From contig JACSZT010000008.1 of NCBI GenBank assembly GCA_014332815.1, positions 273,398 through 337,397 on the forward strand: a stretch of 64,000 nt of DNA. The letters run 5' to 3'. The stretch comes from Weissella confusa. GTDB taxonomy: Bacteria; Bacillota; Bacilli; Lactobacillales; Lactobacillaceae. A model generated the notes under the pieces. That model ran no database searches. It saw only the letters and a list, made by a program, of their open reading frames with translations, and was not told where the DNA came from. A program made the position numbers and the translations under genes. Of the stretch, positions 1 to 8,650 are shown one piece after another; positions within the stretch are counted from its first letter, which is position 1; every line of letters begins with the position of its first letter.

Positions 1-523
1 TATCTAACACATCGAGCAAGTCGTAATTTGCCTGTCCATCTTGGATAAGTGGGTATTTAATCGCTTCTTCACCGTACTTAATGATTGTTAACTGACCATT
101 TTGTTCAAGAACGGCACGACGCACAATCTGAACTTCATCAACACCAGCAGCGCGCAACTTAAACATTAATTCGCTGGCTGATAGACCAACACGCATAGTT
201 GTCGCCACATCAACTTCACCATTTTTAATTACTGTCACTGGCGCGCCATCAATCACGCGCTTAACCCAATAATTGTGTTCCTTCAAAAACTTCAGTAACA
301 GCACCAAAAACGTCCAGACAATCAATACCAATACAAATTGCAAGGCGGTAATATCGCTATTGTAGATAACACCACCGATAATGCCACCAAGTACATAATT
401 TTGCACCTGATCCATTGCTGATATCGGCGCTAAGTTACCTTTACCCAGAATATTAATTTGGATAATTAAGCCGATGATTCCAATTGCTAGCTTCAAAGCA
501 ATCGTTGCATAACTTGCATCCAT
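1..523 (-). CDS. DUF421 (YetF-like) membrane protein, C-terminus cut by window edge
   Basis: Start ATG at 521-523; about 174 codons are visible before the window edge. The N-terminus is strongly hydrophobic (about three membrane helices), followed by a soluble part with DGAPVTVIKNG and LRAAGVDEVQ, the pattern of the DUF421/YetF family of Gram-positive membrane proteins. The start codon overlaps the stop of the upstream DUF3290 gene by one base (TAATG), so the two are probably translationally coupled. DUF421 and DUF3290 genes commonly sit together in lactobacilli; the biochemical function is unknown. Confidence 0.85.
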   Translation of the reverse strand, partial: MDASYATIALKLAIGIIGLIIQINILGKGNLAPISAMDQVQNYVLGGIIGGVIYNSDITALQFVLVLIVWTFLVLLLKFLKEHNYWVKRVIDGAPVTVIKNGEVDVATTMRVGLSASELMFKLRAAGVDEVQIVRRAVLEQNGQLTIIKYGEEAIKYPLIQDGQANYDLLDVLD

Positions 524-969
524 TATTTCACCTCAACCACTGTGTTCTCATCAAGTAAATTCGTCTTTTCAAGCGTGTAATTCGATTGATCTGCACTTAA
601 ATTAACCCGGTAGAACACGTTATCAACCTTCATAATCAAATTGTTATTCAGATTAACGCTATTAATTGACACCTGGCTATATTTAACATCCTTTGCATGG
701 GCAACATGCTTTAGGAGCCTCACAACCTGTTCTTTTTGTGCTGACTGACTTTTGATTTGATTCATGTCCTGGTATTGAAGCCCAACAACGAAAGCAACTA
801 ACAGCAACATCATCACGCTTAAATCACGATATTTAGACTTCAGATTATTCTTAAAATACAACACCGCAAAAATTGCGAATATAGCCACCAGTATAGCGAT
901 TACAATTGTCGTTGCTGTCTCCATCCAAGAATGACGTTGTGATAAATATTCTATGGTATAGAACGTCAT
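523..969 (-). CDS. DUF3290 family membrane protein
   Basis: 148 aa, with two predicted membrane helices near residues 18-40 and 48-66, then a short soluble domain of about 80 residues. The layout and the DUF421 neighbour fit the DUF3290 family, found mainly in Lactobacillales. RBS AAGGAG lies just upstream of the ATG. It forms a two-gene operon with the DUF421 gene. Function unknown; an envelope-associated complex of the two proteins is only an inference. Confidence 0.8.
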   Translation of the reverse strand: MTFYTIEYLSQRHSWMETATTIVIAILVAIFAIFAVLYFKNNLKSKYRDLSVMMLLLVAFVVGLQYQDMNQIKSQSAQKEQVVRLLKHVAHAKDVKYSQVSINSVNLNNNLIMKVDNVFYRVNLSADQSNYTLEKTNLLDENTVVEVK

Positions 970-1042
970 GTTGTTCTCCTTATTTCTAATAGTTCACTGG
1001 CCATAATACGTGCTTACCGGTGACCTATCAATCTTTATGTTT

Positions 1043-1648
1043 TTATTTTTCGACAAAAATTCCCGAATCAATGACCTTAGTCATCATATTAACCACGTTG
1101 GCAATGTAGACATCTATTTGTGTAATGCTAAGCACTTCAAGATCACCAATTGTTTCGCCCGTAAAGTCAGCATTATAGTCTTGAATCAACTTGTCAACAC
1201 ACGCCTTATCTGCGAAATCCGCCGGCACAGCCTCAGTAGCTGTTGATGGTAATGGTTGTAAACCATACTTATGAACAAGATACGGATTGAGCTTTTTAAA
1301 ATCCTCATAGTAGCGTTCTAGCACTGCTGGACGTCGTGGATTATCTTGTGGTGGAACAACTTTCATGAAGACGTCTGTAAGCCAAACCTCGTCAGCCAAT
1401 AAATGTGTGTAATAGCCCAAGGTAAACGAATCTGACAACGTTTCTGGATGCTCTTGTAAAAAAGCCCGTAAATCAATTCGTCTAGTTCCTCGATTACTAG
1501 GAACTAAATAATGCGTTTCGTCTTTACTCATCTGACTGATTTTATCGACATCAGGTGCTTCGTTACCTATCATAAATGCCATATCCAATTGACTGAACTT
1601 TGTCATCAGCTGTTTAGCGATGGCTGCGTGCATTAATCGTGACCCCAT
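1043..1648 (-). CDS. zinc-dependent phospholipase C-like hydrolase family protein
   Basis: 201 aa. The N-terminus (GSRLMHAAIAKQL, then IGNEAPDVDK and a THYLVP stretch) and the later GYYTHLLADEVW segment resemble the zinc-dependent phospholipase C / S1-P1 nuclease-like helical family, where His and Asp residues bind metal. No signal peptide is visible, so it is probably cytoplasmic, unlike secreted phospholipases. RBS GAGGGGGG lies upstream of the ATG. The substrate cannot be told from the sequence. Confidence 0.6.
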   Translation of the reverse strand: MGSRLMHAAIAKQLMTKFSQLDMAFMIGNEAPDVDKISQMSKDETHYLVPSNRGTRRIDLRAFLQEHPETLSDSFTLGYYTHLLADEVWLTDVFMKVVPPQDNPRRPAVLERYYEDFKKLNPYLVHKYGLQPLPSTATEAVPADFADKACVDKLIQDYNADFTGETIGDLEVLSITQIDVYIANVVNMMTKVIDSGIFVEK

Positions 1649-1694
1649 TACAGTGCCCCCCTCATCTTTTTAAGTCAACTTTACTCGTGAACAA

Positions 1695-1724
1695 CAAAAA
1701 ACGCCACAGGTTGCACCTGTAGCG
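1695..1724 (-). terminator. intrinsic terminator after the CPBP protease gene
   Basis: Read on the minus strand, ACAGGT-GCA-ACCTGT with outer CGC/GCG pairs forms a hairpin followed by a TTTTTT run. It lies directly downstream of the CPBP gene stop at 1733. Confidence 0.75.
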
Positions 1725-1732
1725 AAGATTTG

Positions 1733-2557
1733 TTATTTCAGATTGTTAGTTCCAATCATGCCACGATTCTTCAAGCTAACGAAAATGACAATCATTGGGA
1801 TTGCAAAAACCAACATACCTGGCAAAGAAGTTTCTATACCATACTGACCACCGCTTAGTAGCATGCCTGGATTTGCCGTTGCGTCCTTAATAGCAACCAA
1901 GGCGTTCTCATTGGCGATATTTGAGTCAGCAACAAATGTATCCCATAGTGTGTGCATAATAACCGCAGTCCAAATGTTTCCAGTTGCCAGGCGAATCAAC
2001 GTAAATGTCACCCCAACAATAGTCCCAGCAACCAGCAGCATAATCGTACTTGTAAAATTCAAACTACCATTAAGCAGATGTGTTGCAGCAAAAAATACTG
2101 ACGGAATAATTGTCGCAGCTATCAAACCAAAGTCACGACGAATAGTTGAAAACATGTAGCTACGGAAAATAAGTTCTTCCACCATTCCAGCTGAGAAAGC
2201 GGCAATAACCGCCATGTAAATGGTCATAAAACTTGTGTTTGGGTTAAACGTGATGTTACCAGCAAATATCATAGCCATTGTAAAATTCAACGCCCATGGC
2301 ATCGCCAGGCCAAGCACAACCCACCACCAATTAAGGTGTAACTTTCCCAACCCAAATTCTTCCAAAGGAATCTTTAGCACCCAACGGTTCATTGCCAAAA
2401 CAGCAACAACCGCAACGAGAATATAAACAATATCAGGTAGCGATGGAATAGGTACAACCGAGTAGGTAATTTCCCCCAACAGTTGAGCAATAATTATTAT
2501 TGCCAACGCCGAAATTAAAAGCAAAATAGTCTTAACGACTTTCATAAATGTAGACAT
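1733..2557 (-). CDS. CPBP family intramembrane metalloprotease
   Basis: 274 aa, about seven hydrophobic helices. The three signature motifs of the CPBP (CAAX protease and bacteriocin-processing, Abi) family are present in order: EELIFRSYMF (motif 1, the Glu pair), FAATHLLNG (motif 2 His) and HTLWD (motif 3 His). These residues form the active site in the membrane. Family members mature prenylated proteins or bacteriocins, or give self-immunity; no bacteriocin gene is adjacent, so the substrate is unknown. Single gene with RBS GAGGAG and its own terminator. Confidence 0.88.
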   Translation of the reverse strand: MSTFMKVVKTILLLISALAIIIIAQLLGEITYSVVPIPSLPDIVYILVAVVAVLAMNRWVLKIPLEEFGLGKLHLNWWWVVLGLAMPWALNFTMAMIFAGNITFNPNTSFMTIYMAVIAAFSAGMVEELIFRSYMFSTIRRDFGLIAATIIPSVFFAATHLLNGSLNFTSTIMLLVAGTIVGVTFTLIRLATGNIWTAVIMHTLWDTFVADSNIANENALVAIKDATANPGMLLSGGQYGIETSLPGMLVFAIPMIVIFVSLKNRGMIGTNNLK

Positions 2558-2681
2558 CTGAATTCTCCTCTTCTACTTACTGTCACCAGAATAGAATACG
2601 CGAGAATAATCTTTTAGCCCGGCGAAGTTTTTAATCGCCCGCAGAAAATACCAGTCAATAGTCGATTTTATAACGCAAGGT

Positions 2682-3629
2682 CTAGCTTACAATTACCATC
2701 AAAATCGGTATCACAACTAACATCATTAGCGTGGTTTGTGTAATTGACACAGACGCAAACTTATAGTCACCGTTCAGCTCACGTGCCATCACGGCAGCGT
2801 TCGTCATGGTTGGCATGGCCGATTGAATGATGAACACGACCTTCAACAACTTAGGCAAGTCAAATGGCATCATCATCAACGCCATAACAGTTGGCGCCAT
2901 AACAAAGCGTCCAATTGCCAACGTGATGTTTTCTTTATCAGGAATCAGATCAGCACGTTGGGTCTTAGCAATTGAAAAACCGATAAAAATTAATGATAGC
3001 GGTACGTTCGTATTCCCCAGATCTGTCAAATCAGTTACCAGGAACTCCGGTAGCTTGATTTGGAAAATAACGAGTACAACCGCAACCAAAAAAGCAATCA
3101 TCGGCGGTGTAAACACCCCTTTCAGCGTCTTCTTTAAGTCGAAATGTTTACCCGTCTTCGTATCGCTCTCAATCATATAAACACCCAACGTCCAAAAAAC
3201 AATGGTATTAGCCATATAGTAGACCAACACATACGGTAAGCTTTCCTTACCAAACAGTGCCATATTAACCGGTAGTCCGACCGTCACTGTATTTGAATTA
3301 AACAAAAGCGACTGAAACAAACCTTTATGCGTTGGGTTTACATGAATTAAACGTGCTACAACAAATGACAAAATGAATAGCACTAACATACTACCCACCG
3401 GCAGAATCAATTTAGGCCCCAAAGCGACGAGGCTAGCCGGTGTAAAGTCCTGCGGAATACTAACAATCAAATAAGCTGGAATTGCGATTTTAGTGACAAA
3501 TCCAGATAAGAATTTGCTCAATCTGCCATCGTCATCGTTAAAGATTCGCAACTTTATCAAAGCATACCCAACTGCGACGAGTCCCAAAATCATTAGAACC
3601 CCTGAGATACTGTGTATAATCGTTGCCAT
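2682..3629 (-). CDS. AEC family transporter (auxin efflux carrier-type permease)
   Basis: 315 aa with about ten hydrophobic helices and the two-half architecture of AEC carriers. Typical segments are visible: an N-terminal GVLMILGLVAVGY helix, FNSNTVTVGLPV in the first half and QSAMPTMTNAAVMA in the second. In lactic acid bacteria several members are malate or organic-acid permeases (MleP-like), but no malolactic enzyme gene is adjacent, so the substrate stays open. RBS GAGAGGAG precedes the ATG. It appears monocistronic. Confidence 0.85.
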   Translation of the reverse strand: MATIIHSISGVLMILGLVAVGYALIKLRIFNDDDGRLSKFLSGFVTKIAIPAYLIVSIPQDFTPASLVALGPKLILPVGSMLVLFILSFVVARLIHVNPTHKGLFQSLLFNSNTVTVGLPVNMALFGKESLPYVLVYYMANTIVFWTLGVYMIESDTKTGKHFDLKKTLKGVFTPPMIAFLVAVVLVIFQIKLPEFLVTDLTDLGNTNVPLSLIFIGFSIAKTQRADLIPDKENITLAIGRFVMAPTVMALMMMPFDLPKLLKVVFIIQSAMPTMTNAAVMARELNGDYKFASVSITQTTLMMLVVIPILMVIVS

Positions 3630-3651
3630 TTCTAAACTCCTCTCCGTGTCT

Positions 3652-3690
3652 AAAAAGAAGAGGCCCTACCAAAACGATAGAACCCCTTCG
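3652..3690 (-). terminator. intrinsic terminator after the ADP-ribosylglycohydrolase-like gene
   Basis: Minus strand: a 14-bp stem (GAAGGGG...CCTCTTC with several G-U pairs), loop GTTTT, then a T run at 3656-3652. It is immediately downstream of the stop at 3697. Confidence 0.8.
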
Positions 3691-3696
3691 TGATAT

Positions 3697-4617
3697 TTAA
3701 TTTTCAGGTGTTGGGCAAACAAACTCACCACTTTGGTCAGCTGTTTCCAAAATACGCGTCACGATATCTTTCTCATGATTGTTCAACCATGCCGTTGGCA
3801 ACGCATCCTTGCCGTACATTAGTCCAGCAACCGCACCAACTAGTGGCATGATACGCATTGGCTCACCAGGCATCCCCGACGCCAGCGTCAAGGCATCCTC
3901 AAAGTTATCGCTATTGAGCAAAACCCAAACCGTCGCCGCGAACGTATCCACGACATACCCAGAAGCGTGAATCTCGTTGATTGGCATGTTTTCAAAGTCG
4001 GGCGTGTTCAATGATTCAAACGCCTCCAGCTCATCAGCAAACACCGCGTGCTTTGCATAGTACTCATACGCATTACTAATTGCAAAGTCGAACGCTTCAG
4101 GTAGCTTCATCCCCGTTAACAAGCCATTGATTAGCATGGCATACATACCCAATGCAATCAATGAACGCGGATGGTTATGTGTCAAACCACCAATTTGGTG
4201 CAACGTTAACATGGCTGGATCATCGTGAATGAAGTCTGAGCCATACTTAGCATACAAGAACAGCACAACCGGTGTAATGCGCAACAGTGAGCCATTGGCG
4301 TTATCCTGTACATCGCGACCACCAGACGTGAACGGGTCTTGTGTCTGTCGGAAGTTTTCGATTGCGAGTCTTGTTACATCCCCAGCCGTTTGTGGTGCAC
4401 CGTCAGCCGTATAAGCGCCGGTCGTGTACCAGTAAGAGAACTGGGTCATGATGTCGGTTAATATATAGCCGTTAGAAAGACTTGCAATGGTTGCAAGGGT
4501 TAGTGAAGAATCACTTCCCCACTGCGAACCGTCACCCATGATGATTTTTTGTGCAAAAAGGTCACCATTGATTAATCCTAGCGTGCTATTTATTAACGGA
4601 TTATCAGGTAAAGTCAT
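3697..4617 (-). CDS. ADP-ribosylglycohydrolase-fold protein with degenerate metal sites
   Basis: 306 aa from the ATG at 4617, chosen because AAAGGATGG lies eight bases upstream, while the first in-frame ATG (4629) touches the Shine-Dalgarno sequence. The all-helical DraG/ARH fold is suggested by INGDLF near the N-terminus, WGSDSSLTLA (family usual W-T-D-D-T/S), a GSLLRITPV block, the HNHPRSLIA block and GAVAGLMYGKDALPTAWL near the end. Key substitutions: the first metal motif keeps only one Asp, and the usual GGDTDTNA before AGA.AG.YG is replaced by GMPGEPMRI. It may be catalytically dead or have changed metal use. ADP-ribose removal should not be assumed. Confidence 0.75.
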   Translation of the reverse strand: MTLPDNPLINSTLGLINGDLFAQKIIMGDGSQWGSDSSLTLATIASLSNGYILTDIMTQFSYWYTTGAYTADGAPQTAGDVTRLAIENFRQTQDPFTSGGRDVQDNANGSLLRITPVVLFLYAKYGSDFIHDDPAMLTLHQIGGLTHNHPRSLIALGMYAMLINGLLTGMKLPEAFDFAISNAYEYYAKHAVFADELEAFESLNTPDFENMPINEIHASGYVVDTFAATVWVLLNSDNFEDALTLASGMPGEPMRIMPLVGAVAGLMYGKDALPTAWLNNHEKDIVTRILETADQSGEFVCPTPEN

Positions 4618-4666
4618 GCCAAAATCCATCCTTTCAAGGTTTTAATTGTAACACTAACGTAAATTA

Positions 4667-4696
4667 TTGGCAAACCAAGCTCAAATACACTATAAT
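4667..4696 (+). promoter_or_regulatory. sigma70-type promoter of the YslB gene
   Basis: TTGGCA (4667-4672) and a perfect TATAAT (4691-4696) with 18-bp spacing, 35 bases before the ATG at 4731. Confidence 0.7.
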
Positions 4697-4730
4697 TAAA
4701 ACTATGAAACTGTAATAAAAGGAGTTCATC

Positions 4731-5156
4731 ATGACGGAATCAGCACAAACGCCAGGTCTTGACGTGTTCGCGTTAACCTTGCTACGTGATCGTTTGTTAC
4801 CTGAATTACTACAAGATGATCAATCAGAAATTATCTACTGGGCCGGAAAGACCTTAGCAAGAGATGTTGACCTACACGGTATCTCAGCTATCGAAGCTTT
4901 TTTCCAAGAGGCCGGTTTTGGAACATTAACCCTCACAACGCAAAAGCCAACGATGCAAAAGTGGCGCCTAGACGGACCAATCGTAGAAGCCCGCTTTAGC
5001 GAAAACCCAGAGGCTAGTTTTGCATTGGAAGCTGGGTTTATCGCCCAACAAACACAACAACAAATTGGATTTGGTGCCGAGGCACAATGGGAAGCATCAA
5101 AGCAAGCTGTTACGTTGACCGTTATGACTGAAGCTCCAGCGACACTATCTGAATAA
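4731..5156 (+). CDS. YslB-like DUF2507 family protein
   Basis: 141 aa, cytoplasmic, no membrane helix. The N-terminal pattern (ALTLLRDRLLPELL, IYWAGKTLARDV) and the length match the DUF2507/YslB family widespread in Bacilli, which has a fold related to V4R-type small-molecule-binding domains. Function is unknown. It has its own promoter and RBS AAAAGGAG, and shares a bidirectional terminator with trmB, which converges on it. Confidence 0.85.
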   Translation: MTESAQTPGLDVFALTLLRDRLLPELLQDDQSEIIYWAGKTLARDVDLHGISAIEAFFQEAGFGTLTLTTQKPTMQKWRLDGPIVEARFSENPEASFALEAGFIAQQTQQQIGFGAEAQWEASKQAVTLTVMTEAPATLSE

Positions 5157-5160
5157 ATTA

Positions 5161-5200
5161 AAAACGCATGTTGACTTGGTTAGTCAGCATGCGTTTTTTG
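5161..5200. terminator. bidirectional terminator between the YslB gene and trmB
   Basis: AACGCATG.TGACT and its complement AGTCAGCATGCGTT form a strong stem around TGGT, with A/T runs on both sides, between two convergent genes. Confidence 0.85.
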
Positions 5201-5204
5201 TTGG

Positions 5205-5867
5205 TTACTTGAAAGCACCCGTAAACTTGTAAATTGGGAAACCTTGAGAAGCAAACTTTTGCTCGTATTCCGTCTCAACGTTGTCCTTCATCTTTTCTTC
5301 GTCTTCGTGCAAGTTTAGTGAGATACCATCCTTGTAGAATTCGATGCCGAAGTTTGCAAATGAGTATAGTGAGTACTCAAACAAGCCACGGTTATCCGTC
5401 TTAAATTCTAGTTCACCACCAGCTGGCAAAACAGCTTGGTAACCTTCCAAGAATGACTTGTACGTCAAACGACGCGTTTCGTGACGTGACTTTGGCCAAG
5501 GATCTGAGAAGTTCAAGAACAACTTTGATACCTCACCCTTTGTAAAGTACGTCTCAACTCCAGCACCATCACCGTAGATGAACTTCAAGTTAGGCAAGTC
5601 GACTGGATCTTCATCCGCCTTACGTGCTGCAACAGCAACGGCTCCTTCTTGAATTTCCATACCGATAAAGTTAATTTCTGGGTACTTCTTTGCCATACCA
5701 ATGATAAATTGACCCTTACCTGTACCGATTTCTACGTACAATGGTTGCACCTTTTCAAAGATGCTTTGCCAATTTCCTTGTAGACCTGTCGCACGGTCTT
5801 GTGTAATAACCAAGTCCGTGTGATCTGCCAACCATGGGCTAGTCCACTTTTTATTTCGTAAACGCAC
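5205..5867 (-). CDS. trmB: tRNA (guanine-N7-)-methyltransferase TrmB
   Basis: 220 aa from a GTG at 5867 preceded by AAGGAG at eight bases; this start gives MRLRNKKW, usual for the family, whereas the longer ATG-initiated frame would run far into ecsB. SAM-binding motif EIGTGKGQFIIGMA and the TrmB hallmark NFSDPWPKSRHETRRLT are intact. It makes m7G46 in the variable loop of several tRNAs. The start overlaps the ecsB stop by 17 bases, so it is the last gene of an ecsA-ecsB-trmB operon, a common arrangement in lactic acid bacteria. Confidence 0.95.
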   Translation of the reverse strand: MRLRNKKWTSPWLADHTDLVITQDRATGLQGNWQSIFEKVQPLYVEIGTGKGQFIIGMAKKYPEINFIGMEIQEGAVAVAARKADEDPVDLPNLKFIYGDGAGVETYFTKGEVSKLFLNFSDPWPKSRHETRRLTYKSFLEGYQAVLPAGGELEFKTDNRGLFEYSLYSFANFGIEFYKDGISLNLHEDEEKMKDNVETEYEQKFASQGFPIYKFTGAFK

Positions 5868-6960
5868 GTGAATTTCTCCTTCTAAACGTGTTTGCAATAA
5901 TGCGGTTCGTATACCAGAATAACAAAATACCACCTACTACGACAAGTCCTATGACATTTTGTAATAAGAGCGTGATAGAACCCGCTAGTACACCACCCAC
6001 AATCGACCAAATCAGGCCAGTTAACGCAAGCCATGGGATGAGTGCATTGCGAAATGCTTGTTGCCGTTGTGCCACCGTTACCGGGTACAAGTGGTCAAAC
6101 ACCAATGATTGGTGTGCGCTTGCCAATGGTAGTAATTGCAATACCAATAGGTAGAACAAAATAACAAACAAAACTGTTTGCAGCCACCCAGTTGTCACAA
6201 GCGCAACCAACAAGCCAATCAGGCTTAGACGTCCCCATACATCCCAATATTGCCCTTGACGAACGAATGTCGTGACTAACAATCGGACCAATGGGTTTCG
6301 CGACTGATTTGGCCAATGTCCAATCAAACGATCAGCCCAGCGTTGACGACGAACAGCGGGCTTCATTCCTGGTACATCAATAAATAAATTGAAGAAGCTA
6401 AGAATTGCCGCCTGGCGCTTATCCTCGGCAGCCACCACGGCACGCCAGTCAATTAAGTTATTACCAACCGTTGTATCAAACAAGGTTGTCCGACGAGCTT
6501 TCATAAAGATAAATAGCATCTTAACCGCCATTAGCGCAATGGTGACCAATAACATCGTCACAAATTTTGGCGTGAGTAGTCGAAACATCATTGGCCAAAG
6601 CAGCACGGTTAGGATTAGTTGAATCACACCGTTAACAATGACGCTATAAATCGTGGCTTGGTGAAACAAACGACGCAGCGCCCCTTCGTTTCCCATGAAG
6701 AATACTGGATCAGCACCCTTTACAAAACTTGCGGGTGTCTTGAACAATGCCAGCGTTAGTAACAGAACAAGTAATAATAAACCACGTGTCCAAAAAGTAA
6801 CTGGCGCGCTCTCCCACAATTGCCGATACGCCAATCCAGCTGCCCCCAATAGAAACAGCAAGGCTAGCATAGCGTGGTCATTAAAGACATAACGTAAATA
6901 TTTGCTATATTGACGCCATTCCCGTTGCCAACGTTCTTTAAATAAATGATCGATAGCCAT
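5851..6960 (-). CDS. ecsB: ABC transporter permease EcsB
   Basis: 369 aa with two blocks of membrane helices (about residues 30-160 and 240-355) separated by a soluble loop. Size, topology, the N-terminal ERWQREWRQYSKYLRYV segment and the position next to the ATPase EcsA and divergent hit identify EcsB. In Bacillus, EcsAB affects protein secretion, competence and intramembrane protease function; the transported substrate is not firmly known. It starts two bases after the ecsA stop. Confidence 0.9.
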   Translation of the reverse strand: MAIDHLFKERWQREWRQYSKYLRYVFNDHAMLALLFLLGAAGLAYRQLWESAPVTFWTRGLLLLVLLLTLALFKTPASFVKGADPVFFMGNEGALRRLFHQATIYSVIVNGVIQLILTVLLWPMMFRLLTPKFVTMLLVTIALMAVKMLFIFMKARRTTLFDTTVGNNLIDWRAVVAAEDKRQAAILSFFNLFIDVPGMKPAVRRQRWADRLIGHWPNQSRNPLVRLLVTTFVRQGQYWDVWGRLSLIGLLVALVTTGWLQTVLFVILFYLLVLQLLPLASAHQSLVFDHLYPVTVAQRQQAFRNALIPWLALTGLIWSIVGGVLAGSITLLLQNVIGLVVVGGILLFWYTNRIIANTFRRRNSRAFTK

Positions 6961-6962
6961 CC

Positions 6963-7661
6963 TTACACCTCTTTTTGTTGTAATTCAGGTACCTTTTCGG
7001 CGAATTCGCTTGCCAGCCCAGTCGCAGCGACCTCACCATCCCGCAAATAAACAAATTCATCCGCGTGGTCAGCCAGCGTCGTCAAGACGTGCGTTGTTAG
7101 CAAGAAACTCGTACCGGCATGCTTACGTTGGTCAATTAGCGCTAACAGGTCGTTAACCGCAATAACGTCCAGTCCAAGGAATGGTTCATCAATGATAAAG
7201 AATGGCGCGTCCGTGATGAAGGCCATCACAATCATAGCCTTTTGGCGCATTCCCTTTGAGAAATGAGTTGGGAACCAATCTAGTTTATTATCCAAACGGA
7301 AAGTTGTGAGCAATTCTTCAGCGCGTTGCCAAGCCATCTTTTCATCTAATTGATAAACTGAAATTGTTAAGGCTAAGTGCTCACGCAACGTCAGCTCATC
7401 ATATAGGACCGGCTGTTCTGGAATGTAAGCGATTTGGCGCTTGAATGCTTCTGGTTGTGTCTGTAGTGTTACCCCATTCAAGACAATTGATCCTTGCTTA
7501 GGTGCAAGCAAACCAATGATATGGTTGATTGTCGTTGACTTACCAGATCCGTTCAACCCAACTAAAGCCGTTAGATGACCATCTGGTACAGTAAATGAGA
7601 CATCATTTAAAACAGTTAGTTGGCCGTAGCCACCTGATAAGTGTTCAATTTCTAATGTCAT
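6963..7661 (-). CDS. ecsA: ABC transporter ATP-binding protein EcsA
   Basis: 232 aa nucleotide-binding domain. Walker A GLNGSGKST (about residues 35-43), a variant signature FSKGM in place of LSGGQ (typical of EcsA-type ATPases), Walker B FFIIDEPFLGLD and the switch His in TTHVL are all visible. It energises EcsB. First gene of the ecsA-ecsB-trmB operon, divergent from hit as in Bacillus and lactobacilli. Confidence 0.93.
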   Translation of the reverse strand: MTLEIEHLSGGYGQLTVLNDVSFTVPDGHLTALVGLNGSGKSTTINHIIGLLAPKQGSIVLNGVTLQTQPEAFKRQIAYIPEQPVLYDELTLREHLALTISVYQLDEKMAWQRAEELLTTFRLDNKLDWFPTHFSKGMRQKAMIVMAFITDAPFFIIDEPFLGLDVIAVNDLLALIDQRKHAGTSFLLTTHVLTTLADHADEFVYLRDGEVAATGLASEFAEKVPELQQKEV

Positions 7662-7723
7662 AATGTCACTCTCGATTTTTTAATGTACTTATATAATAGC
7701 AAATTTTCATCGAAATTTAACAA

Positions 7724-7752
7724 CGGACAGTTTACAGCAGTCAGGGTATAAT
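7724..7752 (+). promoter_or_regulatory. likely promoter of hit
   Basis: Perfect TATAAT at 7747-7752; the best -35 at 17-bp spacing is CGGACA (4 of 6). It is 33 bases before the hit ATG, in the intergenic region divergent with ecsA. Confidence 0.5.
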
Positions 7753-7785
7753 GAAGATAACAGATGATATTTAGGAGGCATTTCC

Positions 7786-8208
7786 ATGGCAGATGTATTT
7801 GATATGATTGTTGCAGGTGATATTCCTGCTTATAAGGTTTATGAAGATGATGACGTATTGGCTTTTCTAGACCTTAGCCAAGTAACGCCTGGTCACACAT
7901 TGGTTGTGCCAAAGACGCACGTGGCGGACATCTTTGAATATGATGAAGCTTTGGCTGCGCGTGTTTTGTCAAAGCTACCAAAAATTGCCCGTGCAATTAA
8001 GGCTAGCGACGAAAACATTATTGGCTTGAACATTTTGTCAAACAACGGTGAAGCTGCAGGACAATCTGTCTTCCACTCTCACTTCCACTTGATTCCACGT
8101 TATGCCAATGACGGTTTTGATATTCCAATGCCTGATCACAGTGAACAAACAGCCGAAGACACTTATAAGACACTGGCTGCTAACATCGCCAGTCATATGG
8201 AGGACTAA
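7786..8208 (+). CDS. hit: HIT family nucleotide hydrolase
   Basis: 140 aa. Carries the histidine triad FHSHFHL (residues ~98-104), where the middle His is the nucleophile forming a nucleotidyl intermediate, and the N-terminal DMIVAGDIPAYKVYEDDDVLAFLD common to HIT/HINT proteins. Such enzymes hydrolyse adenosine phosphoramidates or dinucleoside polyphosphates. RBS AGGAGG. Followed two bases later by a small gene, so probably bicistronic. Confidence 0.93.
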   Translation: MADVFDMIVAGDIPAYKVYEDDDVLAFLDLSQVTPGHTLVVPKTHVADIFEYDEALAARVLSKLPKIARAIKASDENIIGLNILSNNGEAAGQSVFHSHFHLIPRYANDGFDIPMPDHSEQTAEDTYKTLAANIASHMED

Positions 8209-8210
8209 GT

Positions 8211-8477
8211 ATGGACGCACTCAAGGATTGGTTTACCAACTTGAAGCAGCAAGTCACACACTTCACGACGGACACGAAGCGGACAGTATCAGCGACTAAG
8301 GATGTGAAGGCATCTCTCGCCAATGTCCAAGCAGAGTTGCCAGCCGTGCAAGCACTTGTGAAAGATGTTCAAATTCAAGTTGAGAAAATGAATTTCAAGA
8401 ACAAGCCCCGTTTGGAACGTATCACGGAAGCACAAACTCGCATCCAAGATGCACTCAATTCATTAAAAAAGCATTAA
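8211..8477 (+). CDS. small coiled-coil protein downstream of hit
   Basis: 88 aa, rich in Lys, Val, Ala and Gln with heptad-like spacing (residues ~25-85), no membrane helix. The start two bases after the hit stop, with GGAGGA inside the hit 3' end, implies coupled translation. It resembles small YtxH-like or cell-surface coiled-coil proteins found after hit in other Firmicutes, but no family signature is certain. Function unknown. Confidence 0.75.
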   Translation: MDALKDWFTNLKQQVTHFTTDTKRTVSATKDVKASLANVQAELPAVQALVKDVQIQVEKMNFKNKPRLERITEAQTRIQDALNSLKKH

Positions 8478-8485
8478 GACACTCG

Positions 8486-8521
8486 AAAGCGCAAACGTTG
8501 TTCTGGCAATGTTTGCGCTTT
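8486..8521 (+). terminator. hairpin terminator after the hit operon
   Basis: AAAGCGCAAACGTTG / CAATGTTTGCGCTTT stem with TTCTG loop. The following T run is weak (TTTCATCAT), so termination may be leaky. Confidence 0.6.
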
Positions 8522-8650
8522 CATCATATACCAATGTATACCAATTCACATAATTTCCGGTGGTTAATTCAAACATTGTTCAAAATTCCCCTATAAACTA
8601 GTTAGTGTTAAGTCAAACTGACAGTTAATAAGAGAAGGAAATTAAAAAAT

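Noticed and set aside
5868..5933. ATG-initiated N-terminal extension of trmB
   Set aside because: Lies inside ecsB without an RBS; the GTG at 5867 has a well-placed Shine-Dalgarno sequence.
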